DNA of 5,269 nucleotides. It comes from Allobaculum sp. (GTDB lineage Bacteria; Bacillota_I; Bacilli_A; Erysipelotrichales; Erysipelotrichaceae). Below, in pieces: positions 1 through 5,269 of the stretch. How positions within the stretch are numbered: position 1 is the stretch's first letter; the number at the start of each line of letters is the position of its first letter. Location: positions 3,499 through 8,767 of the forward strand of contig JAAVAY010000068.1 of NCBI GenBank assembly GCA_014803815.1. The letters run 5' to 3'. The notes under the pieces were generated by a model that was given only the letters and a program-made list of their open reading frames with translations, had not been told where the DNA came from and searched no databases. Position numbers and translations under genes: made by a program.

Positions 1-648
1 CCTCCCGATACCTTTCATTTTTCCAATGTTGTTCTTTGGGTTTGGAACTATGCGCGTTTTGTATTAGCGGCTTTTATTATGACTATAGCTCTTGCTACAA
101 TTTATCGTTTTTCTTTAAATCATGGGGTTCATTTTAAACAATTGCTTCCTGGAACCTTTGGGGCGGTGATCATTTGGGTGATCGCGGGCATGGCTTTCTC
201 TTTCTATAGTGAAAATTATGCCTCGTATTCTGTCGTCTATGGAACTTTAGGAGCGGTCATTGTACTTTTGTTGTGGCTTTATCTGACGGGAGTCGTCTTC
301 ATTATGGGAGCTGAATTCAATGCAGTACTTTTGGAATTTCAAAAACGAAAAGCCAAAGCTAAAGAGCTTGAGCAATCTCTTCAAATGAGTCAAGAGAAAC
401 AAGATCTTCTCGAAGAGAAAGAGAAAATTCTAGAAAAAAATGATTCTACTTCTTTGTCTTTGAATGCTTTAGAAGATTCTTGGAATGAAATTCCACCCAT
501 TCCTCTTTCTTTAAGTAGTTCTTCCTCAGCTAATAAGGAAAGTCCTACTTCAGAGGTGGATCTTTCTTCCTCTTCAAATTCCGATAATCCAAGCAATCTT
601 AAGATGTCTTTGCCCATTCCTCCATCGTCTGATTTCACCAATTCCTAA
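1..648 (+). CDS. YihY/BrkB-family membrane protein, 3' part (start lies upstream of window)
   Basis: The reading frame is open from base 1 to the TAA at 646-648, giving 215 visible residues. The ATG at 79 is internal, because the codons before it encode family-like membrane sequence. Three hydrophobic segments are visible, at about residues 18-36, 50-68 and 82-105. The last contains the pattern YGTLGAVIVLLLWLY followed by GAEFNA, which is the typical C-terminal signature of the YihY/BrkB family; LLPGTFGAVIIWV before it also fits. The family is of inner-membrane proteins whose function is not settled; the old RNase BN label is wrong for it. After the membrane domain come a charged, probably coiled-coil stretch (about residues 114-147, rich in K, E and Q) and a Ser/Pro-rich low-complexity tail (about 148-215). 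The tail is longer than usual and probably cytoplasmic. The family call is firm; the role is unknown. Confidence 0.9.
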   Translation, partial: PPDTFHFSNVVLWVWNYARFVLAAFIMTIALATIYRFSLNHGVHFKQLLPGTFGAVIIWVIAGMAFSFYSENYASYSVVYGTLGAVIVLLLWLYLTGVVFIMGAEFNAVLLEFQKRKAKAKELEQSLQMSQEKQDLLEEKEKILEKNDSTSLSLNALEDSWNEIPPIPLSLSSSSSANKESPTSEVDLSSSSNSDNPSNLKMSLPIPPSSDFTNS

Positions 649-663
649 TTTTGGTGATATATT
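634..663 (+). promoter_or_regulatory. Candidate extended -10 promoter for the ABC-F leader RNA
   Basis: TGATATATT at 655-663 is an extended -10 element (TG, one base, then TATATT, 5 of 6 to consensus). TTCACC at 634-639 is a 4 of 6 match to a -35 box with an 18-base spacer. Transcription would start near 670, only about 20 bases before the leader ORF at 690, a typical spacing for an attenuated resistance gene. The promoter overlaps the last codons of the YihY/BrkB gene. A 7-bp inverted repeat, TCACCAA (635-641) with TTGGTGA (651-657), lies within it. It could be an operator or a weak end-of-gene hairpin, but no U-run follows. This is a match by eye only. Confidence 0.5.
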
Positions 664-689
664 TATTCACAAAGAAAGGAAGTGAAAAA

Positions 690-710
690 ATGAAGATCGC
701 TTCTTGTTAA
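690..710 (+). CDS. Putative six-residue leader peptide MKIASC (attenuator upstream ORF)
   Basis: ATG AAG ATC GCT TCT TGT TAA. A good Shine-Dalgarno, AGGAAGTG (about 678-684), ends five bases before the ATG, which is rare for a chance six-codon ORF. The second half of the ORF (697-709) forms one arm of a 13-position hairpin with 721-733, so translation of this ORF and folding of that hairpin exclude each other. Short leader peptides of this type precede several ABC-F and erm resistance genes in Bacillota, where drug-stalled ribosomes on the leader change the downstream RNA fold. The role here is inferred. I do not recognise this exact peptide. It is placed between a candidate promoter and an intrinsic terminator, ahead of the ABC-F gene. 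Confidence 0.6.
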   Translation: MKIASC

Positions 711-796
711 AAACGAAAAATAACAGGAAACGACCACATCTTTTTACTATGCCTATTTCTTTCATGAAATTTTTTCTCAAAGACTACAGTCGTTTC
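697..796 (+). promoter_or_regulatory. Transcription attenuator: anti-antiterminator and antiterminator hairpins
   Basis: Two overlapping helices can be drawn. Helix 1 (anti-antiterminator) pairs 697-709 with 721-733: 12 of 13 positions pair, with one G-U, one C/A mismatch at 700/730 and an A-rich 11-base loop. Helix 2 (antiterminator) pairs GAAACGAC (727-734) with GTCGTTTC (789-796). After a 3x3 internal loop it continues with A738-T785 and TCTTT (739-743) against AAAGA (779-783), with C784 bulged. Helix 2 uses bases 727-733 of helix 1 and the whole left arm of the terminator at 779-789, so the three structures exclude each other in order. The expected logic is that without a stalled ribosome helix 1 forms and the terminator folds. 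A ribosome stalled on the leader ORF blocks helix 1, so helix 2 forms and transcription reads through. The pairings are seen directly; the switching is inferred. Confidence 0.65.
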
Positions 797-815
797 AAGA
801 GCTGTAGTCTTTTTT
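779..815 (+). terminator. Intrinsic terminator within the ABC-F leader
   Basis: AAAGACTACAG (779-789) pairs perfectly with CTGTAGTCTTT (802-812) around a 12-base loop, and six T residues run from 810 to 815. It reads in the + direction only; the other strand has no long T-run after the stem. It lies 131 bases after the YihY/BrkB stop and 311 bases before the ABC-F start, downstream of a leader ORF, so I read it as a regulated attenuator. It would also stop read-through from YihY/BrkB, and a plain end-of-operon terminator is the simpler alternative. The loop (790-801) is itself part of the antiterminator arm and is complementary to 818-828. Confidence 0.85.
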
Positions 816-1125
816 GTTCTTGAAACGACAAGCTCAAAGATAAGCGCACTGTCGTCCTTTGTTGATAACCTGAATTCGTTTCATTTCTGAAACGATGAAT
901 CTTTCTCAGATTTTATTCTCTTTTATTTATCTCTTTCGTTTTCGGGAGGCTCATCGTTCTATTGGAACAATAAAAAAGTAAAAATAAAGAGATTGAACTC
1001 CATCCAATTTCATAAGATAGATAAATAAAGGGAGAAAACTCATTCAAATTTTGATCGTTCTAAAATAGGCCGAATTCAAGTGGATAAAGAGAATGGTCCG
1101 TTTTCAGTAGGAAAGGAAACCAATC
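816..1125 (+). other. Long untranslated leader between the attenuator and the ABC-F start
   Basis: These 310 bases hold no gene I can support. They contain the later GAAACGA/TCGTTTC arms, including the hairpin 876-895. They also contain a 9-base direct repeat ATCGTTCTA (953-961 and 1054-1062), and the ABC-F ribosome-binding site AGGAAAGGA (1109-1117), eight bases before ATG 1126. The best promoter-like piece is TTGAAC at 993-998, with TAAGAT (1013-1018) or TAGATA (1018-1023) at poor spacings of 14 and 19, so a second promoter is possible but weak. The T/A-rich stretch from 898 to 990 has no clear structure. I recognise no known riboswitch, T-box or stable RNA. Confidence 0.5.
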
Positions 1126-2634
1126 ATGTCTACCATTCAAATTTCAAATCTTACCTTTGGCTATGATTCCAGTCCCCAAATTCTCTTTGAAGATCTCAAC
1201 CTCACTTTGGATACAGATTGGAAACTTGGTCTTGTTGGACGCAATGGAAAAGGAAAATCAACCTTTTTGCGCCTCCTGGCCGGTCAAGAAGCCTTTTCAG
1301 GATTCATTCAAGCCCAAGTGGAATTTGAATATTATCCACCTAGGCTTTCCGATTTGGATCAGCTTCCTATAGAAGTTTTTCATACTCTGTGTCCTTTTCA
1401 AGAAGACTGGGAGTTATTGAGCGAACTCAATCAATTGGATCCAAAACTAGTAAGCGAAGTTTGTAGTCGGCCTTTTTCCTCCTTTTCCCAAGGCGAGCAA
1501 GGAAAGTTTTTGATGGCCAGCCTATTTTGTAAACCCCAAACGTTTTTATTGCTTGATGAACCGGAAACGAGTTTGGACTACGAAGGTCGTAAAGCTCTAG
1601 TGAAGTATTTAAAGGGAAAACAAGGATTTATCTTAGTGAGTCATGATCGTTTTATCTTAGATGAACTCGTTGATCACATTCTTTATCTTGAGGAAGAGGA
1701 AATGAGCCTTCAAGTAGGAAACTATTCTTCATGGAAAATCAATCAAGAGGCTAAAGTCCAAGGACTCCTGCAAAAAAATGAGCAACTTCATCGTGAAATA
1801 GAACGCTTAAAGCAAGCGAGTGACCAGACAAAAAATTGGGCTCAAAAAGCGGAAAAACAAAAGAAACAAGCCTTTCGACACAAAAATCAAGCAAAAGAAT
1901 TTATCGATCGGGGTTTTCAAGGACATAAAGCGGCTAAAGTCATGAAGCGCTCCAAGTCCCTTCAAAAACGCCAAGAAAAAGCGCTCGAGGAAAAGAAAGA
2001 TCTCTTAAAAATCGTAGAAACGCAAGAAGAAATCAAAATGCCCGTTCTTGCTTGCCCTTATCGAACGCTGATCAGCCTTGAAAAGGTGCAAGTGGTATAT
2101 GAAGAAAAAGAACACAGCCTTGTTCCTCTTACCCCTATTTCTTTTTCTCTTCATCCTAAAGATTGTCTTGCTTTACATGGACTCAATGGAGCAGGAAAAA
2201 GTTCGATTCTCAAAGCGATTCAAGGCCTTCTTCCTTATCAAGGAACGATTACAAAACCAGAGCGGTTGATTTGTTCGATCGTTCAACAAGATGTATCCGA
2301 TCTAAAAGGTTCCTTTCAAGACTTTGTCCAAGCCAAACAAATCGATCCCACCCTCTTTATGACGGTATTGCGAAAGCTTGGCTTTGAACGCCAAACGTTT
2401 GAGCAAGATCTTTCGACTCTATCTCTTGGCCAAAAGAAAAAGGTTGCCATTGCAGCTAGCCTTTGCCAACCAGCTCATCTCTACATTTGGGATGAGCCAC
2501 TCAGTCATTTGGATCCCATGTCTCGTCAACAAATTGAAGAAATGATTGTTCAAAGTGAGGCGACCATTTTGTGTGTCGAACATGATGAGCGTTTCCTTCA
2601 AGCCATTCAAGCCCAAATTCTTGAAGTGAGATAG
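1126..2634 (+). CDS. Lsa-family ABC-F ribosomal protection ATPase
   Basis: The protein has 502 residues with two ABC ATPase domains in one chain and no membrane segments, the hallmark of ABC-F proteins. Domain 1 has Walker A GRNGKGKST (38-46), signature FSQGEQ (120-125), Walker B LLLDEPETSLD (141-151) and the switch His in SHDRF (H173). A basic, helical linker (about 205-305) follows, including GHKAAKVMKRSK (266-277), typical of the Lsa/Vga-like antibiotic-resistance type. Domain 2 has Walker A GLNGAGKSS (352-360), signature LSLGQKKK (432-439), Walker B LYIWDEPLSHLD (452-463) and EHDERF (H486). The length and motifs such as DTDWKLGLVGRNG match Lsa proteins of about 500 residues. Relatives bind the ribosomal E site and dislodge lincosamides, streptogramin A and pleuromutilins. 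That spectrum is inferred here. DEPETSLD replaces the common DEPTNHLD in domain 1, but both catalytic Glu residues remain. The ATG is well supported by AGGAAAGGA eight bases upstream, and expression is probably controlled by the attenuator at 690-815. Confidence 0.92.
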   Translation: MSTIQISNLTFGYDSSPQILFEDLNLTLDTDWKLGLVGRNGKGKSTFLRLLAGQEAFSGFIQAQVEFEYYPPRLSDLDQLPIEVFHTLCPFQEDWELLSELNQLDPKLVSEVCSRPFSSFSQGEQGKFLMASLFCKPQTFLLLDEPETSLDYEGRKALVKYLKGKQGFILVSHDRFILDELVDHILYLEEEEMSLQVGNYSSWKINQEAKVQGLLQKNEQLHREIERLKQASDQTKNWAQKAEKQKKQAFRHKNQAKEFIDRGFQGHKAAKVMKRSKSLQKRQEKALEEKKDLLKIVETQEEIKMPVLACPYRTLISLEKVQVVYEEKEHSLVPLTPISFSLHPKDCLALHGLNGAGKSSILKAIQGLLPYQGTITKPERLICSIVQQDVSDLKGSFQDFVQAKQIDPTLFMTVLRKLGFERQTFEQDLSTLSLGQKKKVAIAASLCQPAHLYIWDEPLSHLDPMSRQQIEEMIVQSEATILCVEHDERFLQAIQAQILEVR

Positions 2635-2645
2635 AAACAAAAAGC

Positions 2646-2670
2646 AAAAAAAGTCGATTTAGTCTTTTTT
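2646..2670. terminator. Weak bidirectional terminator between convergent genes
   Basis: AAAAAG (2649-2654) can pair with CTTTTT (2665-2670) around a 10-base loop, with an extra C-G pair possible inside after a mismatch. A-runs and T-runs flank it on both sides (eight A at 2646-2653), so each strand reads a T-run. It sits between the ABC-F stop (2632-2634) and the amylase stop (complement of 2669-2671), which leaves only 34 bases between the genes. The stem is almost all A-T and therefore weak. Confidence 0.4.
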
Positions 2671-4129
2671 AGAACCACCAATAACTCAGAGCTTTTTTCA
2701 TACGAGCTACATCTTGAGGTAAAAGATAAATCGAACAACAGCCACCTAGACAATCAAATGTTCCGATTCCTTTTTCATCTAGATGAACTTCTTGATCAGA
2801 CCGCGTGATGTCCACAAAGGAACACCCAGCATATTGAGGAAAACGAATTGTACGCGTTTTAGGCCCTCCAATCGTAAAGAGGACTAGAACTGGATGGGCC
2901 CCAAGCATCATCCAACAACACTTTTGAGGATCGTCATCACATAGATTGGCATAGGGTCCTTCCAATAAGTGATTGCGAATCCAGACCATTTCATCCAGCA
3001 AAGGAACGGGAGGATTTTTCGTTTTGGAAATACCGTGAAGATCCCCTAAAAAGACACAGGGAACTTGACATTCTCCTAGCAAAATTAGGGCATAGGCTGA
3101 GGTTTTAAACCAATCCATAACCCAGGATTCAAGAGCTTGTGTGGGTTGTGTGTCGTGATTGTCCACAAAAGCCACGGCATAATCGGGCATAGCTTGAGAA
3201 AGAGTTCCATTAAACAAAGTCCGCACATCATAATTACCAGAAGAGCGTGAAGCATTGTGCAAATTGTAATGAAGAGGAACATCGAAAAGTCGCATACAGT
3301 AATTGCAATCGGCAAGATATCTCTTAAGATCCTCTAAAGAAGCACTCCAATATTCTCCTACAGAAAAAGGACCCGCAGTAGTTTGGGCATGCATCGTGGC
3401 TAGCCAACTCGTAAAAAAAGTCGCATCGATGGATTTAATCGCATCAAGCCGATATCCATCCAAATCAAAGCGATTGGTATACCAAATTCCCCAGGTATCT
3501 AAAGCCTCTTTTACTTTAGGATCCAAGGTATCGACATCTAATCCCATGATATAGTCAAAGTTTCCCTGTTCTTTAGAGACTTTCTCATCCCACTTTTTCC
3601 CTTCAAAGAGCATGATTTGATACTGATTTTTTAAATTGCGATCAGTAGCTTTAAAAAAAGAGGCATCCCATAACAAGGAGGAATATTTTCCCTTACGATT
3701 TGCAAACAAGAAGCGCGTATATATCTTAGTAGCATAAGGAGTACTGATAAACGTGGTGCGATTTTGGGGATCCACGTTACGAACCAGCACTACTTCTTCT
3801 TCATCTCCACCCATACGATGATTAAAGACGATATCGGCAATGACTTGGATAGAGGCTTTATGACAAGCATCAATAGCCGCCTTGTATTGTTTGGCTGTGC
3901 CATATTTTGTGCGTACTGTTCCTTTTTGGTTGAACTCGCCAATGTCATATAGATCGTAAGGCGCATATCCATTGTCCTTTTTCCCCCCAGCGCCTTTATA
4001 GGCTGGAGGGAGCCAAACCATCGTATAGCCAAGTCGTCCTAATTTAGGAGCTAAGCGCCGTAAGCGCGTGTATTGAAATCCATCGGCTCGCGTATACCAT
4101 TGGAAAAATTGCAACATAGTTTCCTTCAT
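2669..4129 (-). CDS. amyA: Cytoplasmic alpha-amylase, glycoside hydrolase family 13 (AmyA/AmyS type)
   Basis: The 486-residue protein should hydrolyse internal alpha-1,4 bonds of starch, glycogen or maltodextrins inside the cell. It opens with MKETMLQFFQWY and has no signal peptide. All four GH13 motifs are present: DIVFNH (99-104), GYRLDAIKS (225-233, nucleophile D229 and R227), VGEYW (257-261, acid/base E259) and FVDNHDT (321-327, H325 and D326). GYAPYDLYDIGEFNQKGTVR (54-73) and the length match the E. coli AmyA / Bacillus AmyS group (GH13 subfamily 5), including a long B domain and a C-terminal beta domain from about 405. The usual CVFYGDLYGI reads CVFLGDLHGI here (358-367). The protein has about a dozen cysteines, including CC pairs at 404-405 and 464-465, unusual for this group and consistent with a reducing cytoplasm. 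The start is supported by GGAGAG six bases before the ATG. It is divergent from the IIB-fusion gene and convergent with the ABC-F gene. Confidence 0.93.
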   Translation of the reverse strand: MKETMLQFFQWYTRADGFQYTRLRRLAPKLGRLGYTMVWLPPAYKGAGGKKDNGYAPYDLYDIGEFNQKGTVRTKYGTAKQYKAAIDACHKASIQVIADIVFNHRMGGDEEEVVLVRNVDPQNRTTFISTPYATKIYTRFLFANRKGKYSSLLWDASFFKATDRNLKNQYQIMLFEGKKWDEKVSKEQGNFDYIMGLDVDTLDPKVKEALDTWGIWYTNRFDLDGYRLDAIKSIDATFFTSWLATMHAQTTAGPFSVGEYWSASLEDLKRYLADCNYCMRLFDVPLHYNLHNASRSSGNYDVRTLFNGTLSQAMPDYAVAFVDNHDTQPTQALESWVMDWFKTSAYALILLGECQVPCVFLGDLHGISKTKNPPVPLLDEMVWIRNHLLEGPYANLCDDDPQKCCWMMLGAHPVLVLFTIGGPKTRTIRFPQYAGCSFVDITRSDQEVHLDEKGIGTFDCLGGCCSIYLLPQDVARMKKALSYWWF

Positions 4130-4155
4130 TTTGTTCTCTCCTTTTAGGCTTTTTC

Positions 4156-4184
4156 ATTGTACAAAGAAGCTTCAAAATCTTTGG
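4156..4184 (-). promoter_or_regulatory. Possible amylase promoter
   Basis: On the minus strand, TACAAT (4161 down to 4156) is a good -10 box (5 of 6). Seventeen bases upstream lies CCAAAG (4184-4179), a poor -35. Transcription would start near 4149, about 20 bases before the amylase ATG. The -10 overlaps the palindrome TTGTACAA (4157-4164), and GAAGCTTC (4166-4173) follows, either of which might bind a regulator. I saw no catabolite-response (cre) element in the divergent gap. Confidence 0.3.
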
Positions 4185-4347
4185 CTCCTTCCTGATTCTT
4201 TTCATTTGGTATAGATCTATTTTTTCGGAGTTTAAGGCTGACTATTTTCTTTAAAGAGAGTCTAGAGAGAAAAAGCAACTGCTAAAATAAAAGCATTAAA
4301 GACTCAAGATTTGATAAGGACTAAAAAAAGAAAAAAAAGCTGAAAAG

Positions 4348-4357
4348 AGGAAGGGAG
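4348..4357 (+). promoter_or_regulatory. Ribosome-binding site that fixes a GTG start
   Basis: AGGAAGGGAG ends six bases before GTG 4364, an ideal Shine-Dalgarno and spacing. The next in-frame ATG (4433, residue 24) has only a short AGGA before it. The GTG is therefore the better start. Confidence 0.7.
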
Positions 4358-4363
4358 AAGAAC

Positions 4364-5269
4364 GTGGAGAACCAAGAAAAAAAGCTTGATCAGGAAACAA
4401 AGAGCCAAGAAAAGCCAAATTTTCAGGACTCAATGCAAGCTCTTATTCAAACAGAAGAAGCAATTATTCAGAGTACTTCCCATGACTCCTTTGATTTTCG
4501 TCAATGGATTTTAGAACAAAGAAATAAAGACTATGAACTCCGTCAAGAAGATCCGGATTTCTTCGTATTGGAAACCCCCTACGGTCGCAGTGAGATTAAA
4601 TTTTACTTAGGCAATATTGCCGAGATGTCTATTATTCGTAAGCGGGATGAGGAGTTACGCTATTATTTGCACTTCCAAATTTTAGATAAGAAACACGCCA
4701 TTAGCCTTTACCATGAAATGGAAGACATCTTAATGTCTTTAAAAGAAGAGCATACTCTTCACGTACTCTTATCCTGCACTTCGGGAGCGACAACGGGATT
4801 TTTAGCCGAAAAGCTCAATCAAGCCGCTCAATTGATGGGGCTTGATTATAAATTTGAGGCGACATCGTATTTTTTATTGTATGAAAAAGCCCAAAATGCA
4901 GATATCATCCTTATCGCCCCCCAAATTCGCTACTTACAAAAGAAGCTAGAAATCGCTATCCCCAATAAACCCATCGTACCCATCCCAACAAGAATGTTTA
5001 CGTCCAATAACGTAGCCGATCTTCTCGATTTTATTACGGAAACGATCAAAGAGCGTCAAGCTGAAAAGCTACAAGAAGAAGAAAAACAAGCGAGCACCAT
5101 TCAAAATTGTCCAAACTGGCCTTCCTTAGAAGATTATGTAGTACTTCAAATTATGATGTTGTTTGATTACGATCAAATCAAATTGCATATGCGCTTGAGA
5201 GATCATGGAAAATTGATTTTGGATGAAACATCTCTGCATCATAAACTCACGATGGCGAGTTTACAAGGA
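4364..5269 (+). CDS. Unrecognised protein with a PTS lactose/cellobiose IIB-like domain, 5' part
   Basis: The frame is open for 302 codons and runs off the window. Residues 1-35 are charged and probably disordered. Residues 42-130 form a mixed alpha/beta region I do not recognise. Residues about 132-228 look like a lactose/cellobiose-class PTS IIB domain. They contain a predicted strand HVLLSC, a P-loop-like CTSGATT with the phospho-accepting cysteine C138, and APQIRY (185-190), the counterpart of the usual GPQVRY. A charged helical linker (about 225-245) leads to a new domain from about 257 (DYVVLQIMMLFDYDQIKLHMRLRDHG), whose strand-turn-strand pattern resembles the start of an ROK/actin-like ATPase fold; that last point is a guess. 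No membrane IIC segment is seen, so it is not a plain transporter component. A sugar- or phosphorylation-sensing role near the divergent amylase is possible but unproven. The GTG start follows a strong ribosome-binding site. Confidence 0.8.
   Translation, partial: MENQEKKLDQETKSQEKPNFQDSMQALIQTEEAIIQSTSHDSFDFRQWILEQRNKDYELRQEDPDFFVLETPYGRSEIKFYLGNIAEMSIIRKRDEELRYYLHFQILDKKHAISLYHEMEDILMSLKEEHTLHVLLSCTSGATTGFLAEKLNQAAQLMGLDYKFEATSYFLLYEKAQNADIILIAPQIRYLQKKLEIAIPNKPIVPIPTRMFTSNNVADLLDFITETIKERQAEKLQEEEKQASTIQNCPNWPSLEDYVVLQIMMLFDYDQIKLHMRLRDHGKLILDETSLHHKLTMASLQG

Larger units (their letters stand above)
697..895 (+). repeat. Alternating complementary arms GAAACGA / TCGTTTC
   Basis: Five exact copies of one heptamer alternate in orientation: GAAACGA at 727-733, TCGTTTC at 790-796, GAAACGA at 822-828, TCGTTTC at 876-882 and GAAACGA at 889-895. 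A near copy, TCGCTTC, sits at 697-703 inside the leader ORF and continues the alternation. Each arm can pair with the one before it or the one after it. The longer helices are GTCGTTTCAAGA (789-800) with TCTTGAAACGAC (818-829), 12 bp, and TCGTTTCA (876-883) with TGAAACGA (888-895), 8 bp around a TTTC loop. The first three arms belong to the attenuator; the role of the later ones is unknown. Confidence 0.8.

Noticed and set aside
390..641. Minus-strand ORF of 83 codons within the YihY/BrkB tail
   Set aside because: It is the antisense shadow of the Ser/Glu-rich coding tail, without family features or a ribosome-binding site.
635..657. TCACCAA/TTGGTGA hairpin as the YihY/BrkB terminator
   Set aside because: It has a 7-bp stem that overlaps the stop codon and no T-run after it; it may be chance or an operator within the promoter.
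749..823. Small ORF MPISFMKFFLKDY... running through the terminator
   Set aside because: There is no ribosome-binding site before either ATG (749 or 764), and the codons are dictated by the hairpin arms.
898..925. Possible second terminator AATCT/AGATT followed by T-rich DNA
   Set aside because: The stem is only five A/T-rich pairs and the T-rich stretch is interrupted, so it is too weak to call.
895..981. 28-codon ORF starting MNLSQILFSF
   Set aside because: There is no Shine-Dalgarno, the start overlaps the hairpin arm at 888-895, and nothing in it looks like a known peptide.
649..1125. T-box, known riboswitch or stable RNA in the ABC-F leader
   Set aside because: No T-box motif or any other consensus I know was found; the leader ORF and attenuator explain the first part better.
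3303..3952. Plus-strand and minus-strand ORFs of 62-83 codons inside the amylase gene
   Set aside because: The amylase frame is intact with all catalytic motifs; these are shadow frames with no recognisable sequence.

Overview
The window looks like the chromosome of a low-GC Gram-positive bacterium (Bacillota). The evidence is AT-rich codon use, strong AGGA/GGAG ribosome-binding sites, a factor-independent terminator, an Lsa-type ABC-F ATPase and a lactose/cellobiose-type PTS IIB domain. The IIB fusion protein is compatible with an Erysipelotrichia-like lineage, but this placement is only a guess. No mobile element, CRISPR array, tRNA or rRNA was seen.

Layout. (1) Positions 1-648 (+): the 3' part of a YihY/BrkB-family membrane protein with an unusual coiled-coil and Ser-rich tail. 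(2) Positions 649-1125: a 477-base gap that is not empty. It holds a plausible extended -10 promoter, a six-codon leader ORF (MKIASC) with a good Shine-Dalgarno, and a nested set of mutually exclusive hairpins. The hairpins are an anti-antiterminator overlapping the leader ORF, an antiterminator, and an intrinsic terminator. They are followed by about 310 bases of further leader carrying more copies of the same pairing arm (GAAACGA / TCGTTTC). (3) Positions 1126-2634 (+): an Lsa-family ABC-F ribosomal-protection ATPase. (4) A short AT-rich convergent terminator. (5) Positions 2669-4129 (-): a cytoplasmic GH13 alpha-amylase. (6) A 234-base divergent gap. (7) Position 4364 to the window end (+): an unrecognised protein with a central PTS IIB-like domain and an apparently new domain beginning at its C-terminal end. 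It starts with GTG and is cut by the window.

How the parts may work together. The strongest signal is the leader of the ABC-F gene, which has the architecture of ribosome-mediated transcription attenuation. A ribosome stalled by an antibiotic on MKIASC would cover one arm of the first hairpin. That would free the antiterminator and allow transcription into the resistance ATPase. All pairings were worked out by hand from the sequence; the regulatory logic is inferred from known ABC-F and erm-type attenuators. The amylase and the divergent IIB-fusion protein may form a small glucan/sugar-sensing pair, but only their arrangement supports this.
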